From assembly GCA_012184525.1 (NCBI GenBank), contig WOFQ01000003.1, positions 1,240,001 to 1,304,000 on the forward strand: a stretch of 64,000 nucleotides of DNA. The letters run 5' to 3'. Below are positions 23,785-33,554 of the stretch, in pieces (the first letter of the stretch is position 1; every line of letters begins with the position of its first letter). Position numbers and translations under genes: made by a program. The notes under the pieces were generated by a model, which saw only the letters and a program-made list of their open reading frames with translations, had not been told where the DNA came from and did not search any database. This DNA comes from Xenoacremonium recifei. Lineage: Eukaryota; Ascomycota; Sordariomycetes; Hypocreales; Nectriaceae.

Positions 23785-25517
23785 CTAAACCAGTGTCACT
23801 GTTGGGAATGCATCCAACGCATCCAACGACCTCGAGCGGTGCCCTCGATTCATGCCCTGATGGACGAGCTCACTGATCTCATGAATCTCCCTGATGGTCT
23901 TGTGCCTGTCTGTCTGAAAGACACCGTCAAGGTTATTCAACCATTTCGACGTAGTGTTGTCCACGTCCGTCTGATATGCGTAAGCATCATACTCAACAGC
24001 CTTAGGTTTCCCCTGCCGAGGTCGCAGGTCGCGCATCAAGCCGTCGTCTTCAGGGTCTGCCGTGAAGTACATGATAGTCTCGCCGTTCATGGTCTTGGGC
24101 TGTTCCACGCCCGTGGCAACTTCAACGAAGCGTCGACCAAGGCTTCGGCTCAGGCCACAAGGGTCGACGACATCGTACTCGGGGACAGATTGGGTACCGT
24201 CACCGTCCTCCCAGAGATATACGTTATAATAAAGGTATGAGGCCCGACAGACACGGAGGCGAGGCCACGCCTTCCTGACTTCGGTAGCCATCCAGCTAAA
24301 GGCCGTTTCGGGCCGCTGGTTTGGGATGCCAACCCATAGTTCTTGGTTTAGAGGCTGCTCGCCAGCCGGGGAGTGTGGCCGATGAAGGACTTTCAGCCCA
24401 ACCTCGCTGATATACAGCTCTTCCAGAGCGCTGAAGTTTTCCGTAGCTTCGGCTAGGGTGCTGACCGTGATGTCGATGCACTTGAGCTCCAGGCTCGTGA
24501 GGTACGGGTGCAAGAGCTGCGGTTGTGGAAGTCGCTTGACATACCAATCCGTGAAATCCAGCTCACTAGGCCGACATATTCTAATGCCCATTGGCGGTCG
24601 ATTCTCCATGTCCACTCCCTGAATGTAGAGGCTCTTGAGCTCAGCCGGGATGCTGATGAGGCCCCAGAGGCTGTTTCCGAAAAGGCGATGTTGGTCGAAG
24701 CTGTAGTCGTCGGTAGAGCGCAGCGAGATGAGGAAATGCTCCACAACCTTGAGGCTCTTCATGATATTGCCGACATCGACGGGATTCATCCAGAGCCGAG
24801 TCATGGCACGATGAGTCATATGGTCTATTATCAGCGTCTTCAGGTCCGCTGAATCCTCCTCTGGCCGTTGAGCGACTGCCTTGAAAGTGTTGGCGAGCAT
24901 CATGGTTGCGGCGTCAGTGTGGGTGCCGACGATCTGGTAAGGGAGGACCACATGCAGCGTGTCGACATTGCGACAATTGAAGAAAATGGCCTCGAGACGG
25001 TCATAGTAGTCTGTCTCTGAGCAAGTATTCTCGTTCATGGTGAATCTGCTGCGCAATCTTATGCAGGCTGACTTCATTTGAATTGAGCGGGGGAAGAGGT
25101 TCTCGAGCATTTCAAGGTCCTCTGTGCAAGTTAGTATATCGTACTCCGTACAGATCAAATCAAAAGATAAATGAATATGAAAAACTTGAAATCCAAAGAA
25201 AATACGCAAAGTACAGACTCGGTGAGATGATATAGATAGATGAAATACGTACCATCCTGTCTTACAACCGTCATATCAAGGAAGAGGCACTTGCAGTCGA
25301 TGCCAACTGTCTGCAAGGCATCTAGGCTAGGCAAACGGCTGCGGGCTCGCCTGCTCAGCCTCGCAAAGTCCAAATGCAGAGTTCGACAGACATGTGGCTT
25401 CAAATGATGTTCGAATGTGCGGCACACAAGTCGGAGCGGTAGAACCTCATTCTTGCTCGAGTTTAGAACGCATTGTTCGAGGATGGCCGAGACGAGCTCG
25501 CGCGGAAGGCGGTCCAT
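23785..25517 (-). CDS. F-box-like/leucine-rich protein
   Basis: Predicted exons on the reverse strand are 25517-25253 and 25121-23785, giving 533 residues; the 131-nt intron has a GTACGT donor, an ATACTAAC branch and a GCACAG acceptor, and splits the codon of a Glu. The N-terminus MDRLPRELVSAILEQCVLNS is a fungal F-box-like motif, followed by RLVCRTFEHHLKPHVCRTLH, the usual next helix. The remainder has irregular leucine-rich segments (LEMLENLFPRSIQ, LYIQGVDMENRP, LTSLELKCIDITVS). Such proteins are presumed substrate receptors of SCF ubiquitin ligases through Skp1, or lineage-specific paralogues without that role. Substrate unknown. It is divergent from the secreted cyanovirin-like gene, with 929 bp between starts. 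Confidence 0.8.
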
Positions 25518-26446
25518 AGGGGCAGCCGTGGTGCTGAAAAGAGGTGAAAAGTCGGGTTTGAGGCTCGATTCAGCGAATGTCAGCGCTCATCACTGCCTCG
25601 ATTGAGGCGAGGACAACGTTGAATCGCGACGAGGCTGAAGGATGCCGCCTCAGCTCAGCTACCTTTAGGGACGGAAGCTTGGATGGAGCTTGATGGAGCT
25701 TCCCGTTCCTGGATCGAGAGTTGAACGGTTGAAGGTGGGGAATCTCCTTGGGTTGAGGTTTGGCAGGGACCAGGCTGATTAGGCCAGAGCCCCGCTTTTG
25801 TTAAGAAGCTCAATTCCACCTACCCTGCAGCTTTCCATAGCGGGTGTCTTGGATCCTACGTTGTTCCCGTCTACATGCAGCACATTTGCTGCCCTTCTCT
25901 TCTTTAAGTGCTTACTTGTAGATGTGGTTCATATAGCCCTGGATAGTTCAGCTGCCTGGGGTGAGTTATTGGTTCAAAGAGTGCAACTCAGAGTAAAAAA
26001 CTCATGGTACTTGACTACCTCTAAAAGCTAGAGAACAACTCCCTTCCACTTACGGTACAAGACCTTAACGTAGACCTGAACAATCACAAGTATTTCAATA
26101 CGCAAAACCAGTCTGGCTGCAGACTAATGCATGGTCCCGAAATAGGTGCCTACCTCGCGTCGGCTACCGGACGACAGTCCCGAGTGTCCGTGAATCACTG
26201 CTTTCTCGATGGCTTTCCGTCCAATAGGGACATCCACGTCCAACGGGTAGACGAAACAAGCAAACAAACTACCCGAGGGCACAAAATTGATCTGTCCAAG
26301 TGCTCACGCGACTCGATTGTTTTTCCTCGAACCAACCCGTTCTCACAAGATCACGATATTGCGCAACTCTCCTAGACGTGAGTCGTTACGCAGCCTCACA
26401 ACAAGAAAGCCCCAAAATCCACACAGAAGCACTGGAATCAACCACA
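25518..26446. other. divergent intergenic region
   Basis: Promoter space for the F-box-like gene (left) and the cyanovirin-N-like gene (right). No gene, TATA box or clear motif recognised. Confidence 0.5.
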
Positions 26447-27132
26447 ATGTTCTTCCTTCTGGTCATCGCCATGGCTTTGGCCATCCTTCCGGGCTCAACT
26501 GCCATCCGGTCCTTCTCGGAGGGTTGCCAGGCCATGGATGGCCAGATCTTCGGCGAAGACATCATCGGCTTCTACTGCTACACTGAGCACACGCGATACT
26601 ATGACTACATGTTCTCCATGTAAGTACAAGACATGTCAAGTATGTACAGGTCTGCTGCTAACGTCAACATAGGATCGAACTCAAGCACTGCATTGGCAAC
26701 AGTGGAGGCACACTCGTGGCCGACGATGAGTAAGTGGACGGTCTTAAATATACCAAATAGGATGGAACATGTCTCATCAATCTGTATAGTGGCCACTACC
26801 AGACTACTTGCGACAATTGCTCCCTCGACTCGGTCCGGTTCGGCCCTTACAATACCACTTGCTATCTGAAGTGTGACTGCAAGGACACGCACAACACCAC
26901 CAAGAAGTCAACCCTTGATCTGAGTAAGATGAAGTATAGGTCTGCCCTTGTCTTGAAGCGATACTGACTGAAACGCGCAGACAAGGTCCTCAAGGACGAC
27001 AACGGCCGTTTGGTTTGTTTCGGCCATCAAGGAACGCGCGACCGGATTCCGCCGGAGTGCTTCCATAACGAGCCATGCTCGACGAGCGTCCACTTGACCT
27101 CTCGAGCCTTGGCGACGGGATCCGCGGAATGA
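26447..27132 (+). CDS. secreted cyanovirin-N homology (CVNH) protein
   Basis: Predicted exons are 26447-26619, 26673-26729, 26790-26923 and 26981-27132, giving 171 residues. All three introns are 53-60 nt with GTAAG donors and keep phase. The N-terminus has a signal peptide (hydrophobic MFFLLVIAMALAILPGSTA) with likely cleavage after Ala19. The mature part has eleven cysteines and the two-repeat pattern of the cyanovirin-N family: IELKHCIGNSGGTL (repeat-1 end), then YQTTCDNCSL, then a second STLDLNKVLKDDNGRLVC block. The CVNH fold binds oligomannose glycans in characterised members; here binding is inferred only. There are three NTT-type N-glycosylation sequons plus NCS (86-88). Small size, secretion and many cysteines would also suit an effector-like or cell-wall role. 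The region between the first cysteines (44-64) is unusual for the family, with a Tyr-rich RYYDYMFSM stretch. Confidence 0.78.
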
Positions 27133-29683
27133 GGCATATGAGACGCAGGGTTTTTTGATGAGGGAGGGAGGAAATTCGGGAGACTATAGTAGTGACACGC
27201 CGGATGAAAATTGCACCAAATTTGTTGCAACACTTCGGTGAAGCAACACACACAAAAAAAAGAGTTCTCCATCAGTCCGGTACCGACCAAGTCAAAGCCT
27301 TGGTTAAACGTCGCACGTGTGCGCGGTGGCACTGGAGCAAGCAGTAACCTTCACAGACCATGCGGGAAGTGGGCGTGTTTCGAAGACGATCATGAAGTGA
27401 AGCTGGGAAATTGCGAAACAGACGCTGGAATCCCCAGCTAATGAAGCTCCTTATCTCAGACGGACATGAGAAGGGGGGAGGTGCCAAGGCCCCTGTCCAT
27501 GTTGCCATGCCGCCGGGCCAAGGAAAATACCATGCTCTGAGAGTGAAGCCGGGTAAATCCGTGTCGGGGGAACGCAGAGAAATGAAAGCGTCAAGCCTCA
27601 GAGCGTCCAAAGATGATGGATGGGGCAGCCAATGACTTGTGGGCAGCAGGTCACTCTTTCGATTTCCACTCGAAGAGAGCTGGAGAGATGGAGACAACAA
27701 GAAAGACGACAGCAGCTGTGGGGATGGGATGCTATCTGGCCGGCAGAGCGGCATCAAGCGATGGATCCGGAGTGTTAGTGAGTGCCCTAGCCTGCGAGAC
27801 GACTCTGACATTACGAAGGGAGCCTCGCAAAGTTGGGGAGCCAGGGCCACGTGTGATTCGCCGATCGAGCCTCTCTCGTATCCCAGCTGCAACTACAGCT
27901 GCAAGCAGCATGCGATGGTAAGCTGTTGAGGAGGCGAGGGGTTGGGGGAGGCGGGAGGACAAGATACTCGGGCAAGCTTTCGTCGACCGCCAAGGAGCGT
28001 GCCAAGCAGCCAAGACGACCGGGAGCAAGGTTTCGATGGTGTCTGGCTCGTGTCCCACAGGTCATGGGAAAGAAAAGATTCCCACGAGGCTGGGGGAAGA
28101 GAGGCACGGCTGGTCGGGGTGGCCTCGATGAGAGGGTCGATGGCCGATCATGGACGGCGAGCGTGCATTAGTTTCGACTCGGCTCGACTCGACAGCAGCT
28201 TTCAAGGCTCTCACGGGCTTTGTTTCTCCAGCCACCGACGACTACAGTGACGATGGCCTGGCCTGAGCCAACAAGGCCCCCTGGCAACGCGGCAACACAC
28301 GGCACCACGTCCTCGTCTGCGGGGCGGCAACAAGAGAGACAATTGGCCGAACCGGTGTCTCGACAGCTAGCATCGGTCGAACCAATCGGTGCGCTAGCCA
28401 ATAGACCCGGCGATAGCGCGAACAGGGCGAGGGTAAGGTGAGGGAAGTCTGCTCATGATGATGGGAAAGAGGGCAGATAGATTGCTTGCGCGGCCCTGCC
28501 GGTGACCCGCCAGCAGCTGCTTTCGTTCAGAACGCGTCACAGGGCGACGTCAAGCTGTGGCCGACGGGCCGTGAGAAAGAATCCAGAATGGGCCGGAGCA
28601 TCGCTGCTCGCAGCAGGCAAGGGAATGTGTCGAGTTGCCATATGATACCCGTGAAGCCAGAGCCAGCGTTGCCGGGAGGGTGGTGACAGGTGAGACCTCG
28701 GCGGCGCCCCGTGGGAAATGCCGCCTGTACCGGAAGAATAGGAAACTCTCTGTCTCCAGAGCTTGCTGCCACTTTGGGCTTTCGGCTTGGGCAGCCAGCG
28801 CTCGGCCAACAGCACGAGGAGGAGGAAGACTCCGTAGTGTGCGTAACTAAGGCAAGGGACGATGCCAGATACCCGACCAAAGAGACCAGGGCCGGGATGG
28901 GGGGGGTCTGGGCGGGCTGGCCAGGCTCACGATAAGGAAGTTCGGCATTGGGTGTTGTTTTGAGGAGGAGAGTGACCAGGGCATGAGAGACAAGCCAGGG
29001 AGGTAAACACATGCCCAATTGGTAAGACACGGGCGTCCTGGAGCTGCACGGCATCGCTGCGAAGACTCTGGTCAGCAAAGCAGACGGCAAGCAAATCAAG
29101 CAGCTTCTCAACAATTCGCAAAGCGTAAAAAATCCCAGAGTCAATGATAGGTGGATGTGCGGTTGGCGGCGTGGGCGAGTGGGCGGCGGGTGGTCTGGAA
29201 GCCTGGGAGCAGTGACTCCGTCGCCAGGCTTAATCAAACCGAGGCCGCCAGCCGCTAAGACGGGAGTAAAACCTGAAAGTACAGTACGTACCTTGTCGGA
29301 CCTGTCAGTGAAGGTCGGAGCTCCACGAGGAGCAAAAAAGCAGACGACGAGGCCAGACCAGGCCAGGCCAGGCCCAATCCGATCATCGCTACATTAGTAG
29401 TGTGTTAACTTAGTTACCTTGCCCAGCAGTGCATTGCGGGCAGTGACGACCTGACGGGAGTTATAACCCGAGCTCTTGCCCGCTTCGGTGGTTTGATTCA
29501 CCTCCTCGCCAGCTTCCCAACAGCTTCCCATCCCACCCCGTCTTCCCCGCCTGCAACTGCTTTTGCTTTGCCCACAACAACAACAAGCAAACACGCAAGC
29601 ATCAATCACGGAAAGACTCTAATATCTCTCCCGCCATCCATACTTCTTCTTACTTACTCTCTAATTCCATCCCGCTGCCCAAA
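27133..29683. other. 2.55-kb intergenic region
   Basis: No coding gene supported. Open frames of 200-240 codons on the reverse strand (27272-27892 and 28527-29237) lack convincing starts and are rich in Ser/Pro/Leu without family likeness. The promoter of the GPI-protein gene should lie at the right end; a pyrimidine-rich leader begins near 29490. Confidence 0.45.
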
Positions 29684-30504
29684 ATGCGCGCTTCGCTTGC
29701 TCTCCTCACCGGCGCCGCTGCGTTGGTCGCCGCCGCCGACGTCGCAAACTACACCAGCGAGCTCGACATGACCATTGACCCCAACTCTGTGACCCAATCA
29801 GAGCGATGTAAGCTTTCCCTTCATCTCCAGTGTCATTAGTAGCAGCAAGAGGAGGAACCAGCAAAATGGGGGCGGAAAATGGCGAGGCTGCTGGACGCAG
29901 TGCCGCAGCGCAGCAACGTGAGACCTGCTGAGAAAGCGACCATGCGCTGACGACGATCCCTGCCCTCTAGCTACCTGGTGCCAGGCCCAGATCAACACCT
30001 GCAACCTGCTCTGCTCCGACGAGACCAACTTGAACAGCTGCACTCAGGTAAGCTCTTGGAGTCTCTGCATGTCGCGTCTCACGGGGCAACACTGACCATT
30101 CATTCCTGCAGAGCTCCCTCAACTGGACTTGCACATGCTCTTCCAACAACTCGGAACCCGGTCTCCAGTACTACACCCAGACGCTCCCCACCTTCATCTG
30201 CAACGAGCTCTACAGCCAGTGCATCGACGACAACGTCGGCGACTCCACGGGCCAGGACGAGTGCACCACCAACATCCAGGACCTCTGCGGTACCGTCAAC
30301 CCTCCCAGCGGCGACACCACCTCCACCACGGCCTCGGCCACCAAGGCTGCCGCTACCAAGTCATCCTCCGGCACCACTGCGGCGGGCACTGCCTCTGCTA
30401 CGGGCGAGTCTGTTAGCACCACCACCTCCGGTGGCTTCGCGGGCCCTACGCTGATCCCCGGCTCTGCCGCCATTGCCATCGGTGTCCTCGCCTACTTCGT
30501 CTAG
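29684..30504 (+). CDS. GPI-anchored Cys-rich surface protein (DUF7707-type)
   Basis: Predicted exons are 29684-29807, 29971-30047 and 30112-30504, giving 197 residues. Introns of 163 and 64 nt have GTAAGC donors and keep phase. The first about 18 residues (MRASLALLTGAAALVAAA) form a signal peptide. A cysteine-rich domain follows: TWCQAQINTCNLLC, NWTCTCSSNNSEPGLQYYTQ, FICNELYSQCI and ECTTNIQDLC. This spacing matches the fungal family now called DUF7707, which occurs in secreted, wall-associated proteins. A Ser/Thr/Ala-rich stalk (about residues 135-170) and a final hydrophobic tail (LIPGSAAIAIGVLAYFV) indicate GPI anchoring, so the protein should sit in the plasma membrane or cell wall. Function unknown. 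Confidence 0.85.
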
Positions 30505-31424
30505 GCGGCATAGCGAGTTTTGGTGATCGACACGCCGCCCGAAGGCCGCATCCGGAGCTCCACTGCCACCACGTGCGATGGATGGTGTCTACCGAGTAAT
30601 TATGCACTGCTGAGCTTTGCTGCGAGCCACTCCCGCCGACGTCTTCACTCTTCGCTTCTCTGTAGCCATCTTTTTTACCAGTACACCTTTTTTCCGACCC
30701 ACGACACTATACCATTGACGAACAAACACCAGACGACGGGAATGACGCGCAGCCGACTCTTGCTCTCCTCTGACTAGAGGGGAACGGGAGAGAGCTCCGA
30801 CGGATTTACTGATTGACGGATTGAATGCTTGATGCTATACGCAACGCGACGGGCGGCAGTAGTGCGCCCATGAGAGGATAGGAGATGATGGGACGGGTGA
30901 GATGTGGGAGGCCCCATTGAGTTAATGAACATTGTCTTTTCTGCGCGGTTTTGCTCTTTATTCTCTTTTTTTATTCCCAGTCCAGTCATAGCAAGAGGCG
31001 AAGGGGAGTAGGAAAAACTTCATTGAACACAAGAATCAATTGGCTTGTATGCCTTTGTTCCTGACCCCTTTTTTGGCCCATGTCGTCCTCATGCCCGTGC
31101 GATTGAACCCCCATCCATCCCCCTAATCATGTCTCTGAACAGCGTCGAACATGGTTGATGATCTGGTGAACCTGGACACAGAACATGTACTTGAAGTGAA
31201 TTAAATCACATTAGTAAGTATATATAACGATGGCTCTCAACCAGATGTCTGTTTCTACTGACCAGACTCTACAGCCTCTCCATATCTCCAGTAAGATATA
31301 CAACAAACTCCCAAAACATCTTTGATCAAGATATTCATTCGCCTTTTAGCATCCTTTGCACATTTGCAACCAGACATCAGTCTCAACACGTCTACCCAGT
31401 AACCCCCTAGTCCAAAATATCACC
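30505..31424. other. intergenic, 3' flank and amidoligase promoter
   Basis: No gene seen. The left part is the 3' UTR of the GPI-protein gene. The right part is AT-rich and contains TATATATAA at 31219-31227, about 200 bp before the next start codon, a likely TATA box. Confidence 0.5.
31219..31227 (+). promoter_or_regulatory. TATA box candidate of the amidoligase gene
   Basis: TATATATAA lies 198 bp upstream of the ATG at 31425, followed by a CT/CA-rich leader. Confidence 0.4.
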
Positions 31425-33554
31425 ATGAGCTCTTCAACTACCGTCGAGAAACCTACTACCCCCCCTCGGGTGAGTTTTGGCGTAGAGATCGAGTTTATGG
31501 TTTGTCGTTCCTATGCTGACGAAGAAGGAGTCAATGAGAACCTCGGGCTTCCACAAGTTACGCACCGGTGTGTACAACAGAAGGAGATCGCCCAGTTGCT
31601 GCTAGACCACGGCATTCCTGTCGACTTGAGGACTGCTCAAGGATGGGGGCTCGCGCCGGAAAGCTGGGCAGAGAAGCTCGCCGCGCTGGGCGCCACACCC
31701 GCGAACTCGTGGACAGTATCTACTGACCTCAGCGTGCGCGAGTATCACACCCCCGACATGGCCTGGGAGCCCGTCGAGATCGCGAGCCCGCCGTCCTATG
31801 CGTTCGACGAGGCCTTCGAGATGGTCGAAATGGTCGTGGACCTAATCACGACAAACTTCCGCACACGTACAAATGGCACATGTGGAATCCATGTGCACGT
31901 CGGTAACGGCCCTCAACGCATAGATCTGCGTGCAGCACGAAACTATGCGGCGCTGCTGTGGGCGGTTGAGCCATCAATGAGTACGTTGTTCTGTCCCAGC
32001 CGAACCATCCAGAAATACAGCAAGTCGTTCCGGCGCGCTGCACAATCGCGCCTCGCGAAGGGCCTGACCGCCGAGGACGCCCGGCTCTTCTTAGCAGATG
32101 ACCCGGTCTGGGCATCAAGATATCAAGGCCGGGCGCGGAAGCTGGGGGAGAGCCCCGTGCCCTCACGCGTGAGGTTCATGGAGCTGCTAGACCAGACGGT
32201 AGAGGGAGCGGACAACTCGGTACAGCCCACGAGGTTTCCCCAGCCCGAGTGTCCCAGTGATACGGAGGATTGGGAAGATCCGAGTGGTAGGCCGTTCCAG
32301 CGTCCGCGGAAGAAGCCCCCAGGCGAGAGGCAGCCGCGGTGGGTGCTGAAAGATCTGCACTCGCAGCAGATCGACTATTTATCGAAGCCTGAAAAGGAAC
32401 ATCTTCGGGATCCCGAGATACAGAGGAAGTTGGATGAGAGCCGCATCGTGGGCGGACCGCCGCTGGCACACCCTGATATACGACTGGACGCCCAGCCCAA
32501 CATGGCCCGTCCAGCCCCTGAGACCGACGATGGCCTCACGCTGCCCTCGTTCAACCAACCCATTATCCCACGCACTCTCGCCGTCAAGCCGAAGCAGATA
32601 CCCCTCGCGGACATCTACGGCAATAAGGATTATTTTCGCGTGATGGACATAGAGTATGATGAGCTCTACACCGAGATTCAGATCCGTGAAGGCACGCCTA
32701 CCCGTGGCGACACCTGGTCGGCCATCCAAGAACTGCTCTCCTGCGACGTCTCCCTCCCACAGGTCGCCTATCTCATGGCCGCACCGGCCAGCTTCGCCAG
32801 CAAAGGCGACGACCGCCACTGCAGCGTCAACTGGCTACACTGCAGCAAAAAAAGCACGAACTTTCTGCAGGGCACCGGCCTGAACAGCTACATGACGGTC
32901 GAGAACCGGTGCGCCAGCGCCTCGCTCGACGGGCGCTGGGTCGCCACCTGGGCGCGCATAAACACCAAGATGCTGGAGTTTGCGCGCGATGCCGAGCCGA
33001 CGCGGTTCATGAGAGTCCTTGCCAAGCTGGCGGAGGAGGATGACACGCCGGAGACGAAGTACGACTTTGTCGATTTCTTGCAGGATCTGGGGGCGTATGA
33101 GTGTGCGGTGGTGGTGGAAGATCGGCTTAAGAGGGGAGATGAAGCCTTGTATGAGTGCTTGATCGTGCATGACACGCCGGAGAATAGCGAGCCTGGTATG
33201 TCGGAAGAGAATGAGCCTGATGTGCCGGGTGAGAATGAGCCTGATGTACCGGATGAGAATGAGCCAGATAGGCCGGACAGGAATAAGCTGGCTATGCAGT
33301 CGAGGCGGGATGCGCTGGCTGGCCTGCTTGGGGCTGCATTCTTTGCGAGCTCGATGGTAGAAGAGGAAAGCGATAGCAGTGGTGATAGTGCCGCTGCTGC
33401 TCCTGCTGCTGCTGCCACCGCTGGTGGTGATGGTAATGATTCGGAAGCCGAGGACATGGATGTGGACGTCGATTGGGCGCCCACGGCTGCTCCGATGAGC
33501 ATTCGTCTTCCTAGCTTCGATTTCCAGGAAGAGAGTGATCGTGAGTCTTCTTAA
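31425..33554 (+). CDS. amidoligase-family protein (COOH-NH2 ligase fold)
   Basis: A single exon of 709 residues. It shows the landmarks of the amidoligase family (Amidoligase_2), relatives of glutamine synthetase and gamma-glutamyl-cysteine ligase that join carboxyl and amino groups using ATP. FGVEIEF near the N-terminus puts Glu21 and Glu23 at the expected Mg-ATP site; WEPVEIASPP follows (Glu118), then TCGIHVHVG with His156 and His158. Further family-like segments are ENRCASASLDGRW and ARINTKMLEF. The domain is split by a long Pro/Arg-rich insert (about residues 260-390). The tail (about 588-625) is a degenerate ten-residue repeat (ENEPDVPDEN type), followed by an acidic end. No signal peptide or membrane segment is seen, so it is probably cytosolic. 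Substrate and product are unknown; no peptide-synthesis partner gene lies beside it. The ATG at 31425 was chosen because the frame upstream has no ATG. Confidence 0.8.
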   Translation: MSSSTTVEKPTTPPRVSFGVEIEFMVCRSYADEEGVNENLGLPQVTHRCVQQKEIAQLLLDHGIPVDLRTAQGWGLAPESWAEKLAALGATPANSWTVSTDLSVREYHTPDMAWEPVEIASPPSYAFDEAFEMVEMVVDLITTNFRTRTNGTCGIHVHVGNGPQRIDLRAARNYAALLWAVEPSMSTLFCPSRTIQKYSKSFRRAAQSRLAKGLTAEDARLFLADDPVWASRYQGRARKLGESPVPSRVRFMELLDQTVEGADNSVQPTRFPQPECPSDTEDWEDPSGRPFQRPRKKPPGERQPRWVLKDLHSQQIDYLSKPEKEHLRDPEIQRKLDESRIVGGPPLAHPDIRLDAQPNMARPAPETDDGLTLPSFNQPIIPRTLAVKPKQIPLADIYGNKDYFRVMDIEYDELYTEIQIREGTPTRGDTWSAIQELLSCDVSLPQVAYLMAAPASFASKGDDRHCSVNWLHCSKKSTNFLQGTGLNSYMTVENRCASASLDGRWVATWARINTKMLEFARDAEPTRFMRVLAKLAEEDDTPETKYDFVDFLQDLGAYECAVVVEDRLKRGDEALYECLIVHDTPENSEPGMSEENEPDVPGENEPDVPDENEPDRPDRNKLAMQSRRDALAGLLGAAFFASSMVEEESDSSGDSAAAAPAAAATAGGDGNDSEAEDMDVDVDWAPTAAPMSIRLPSFDFQEESDRESS
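33196..33288 (+). repeat. 30-nt coding minisatellite, about 3 units
   Basis: Imperfect 30-nt units encode ENEPDxPxxN repeats inside the amidoligase gene. Units differ by a few bases and keep frame, so copy number can change without breaking the protein. Confidence 0.75.
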
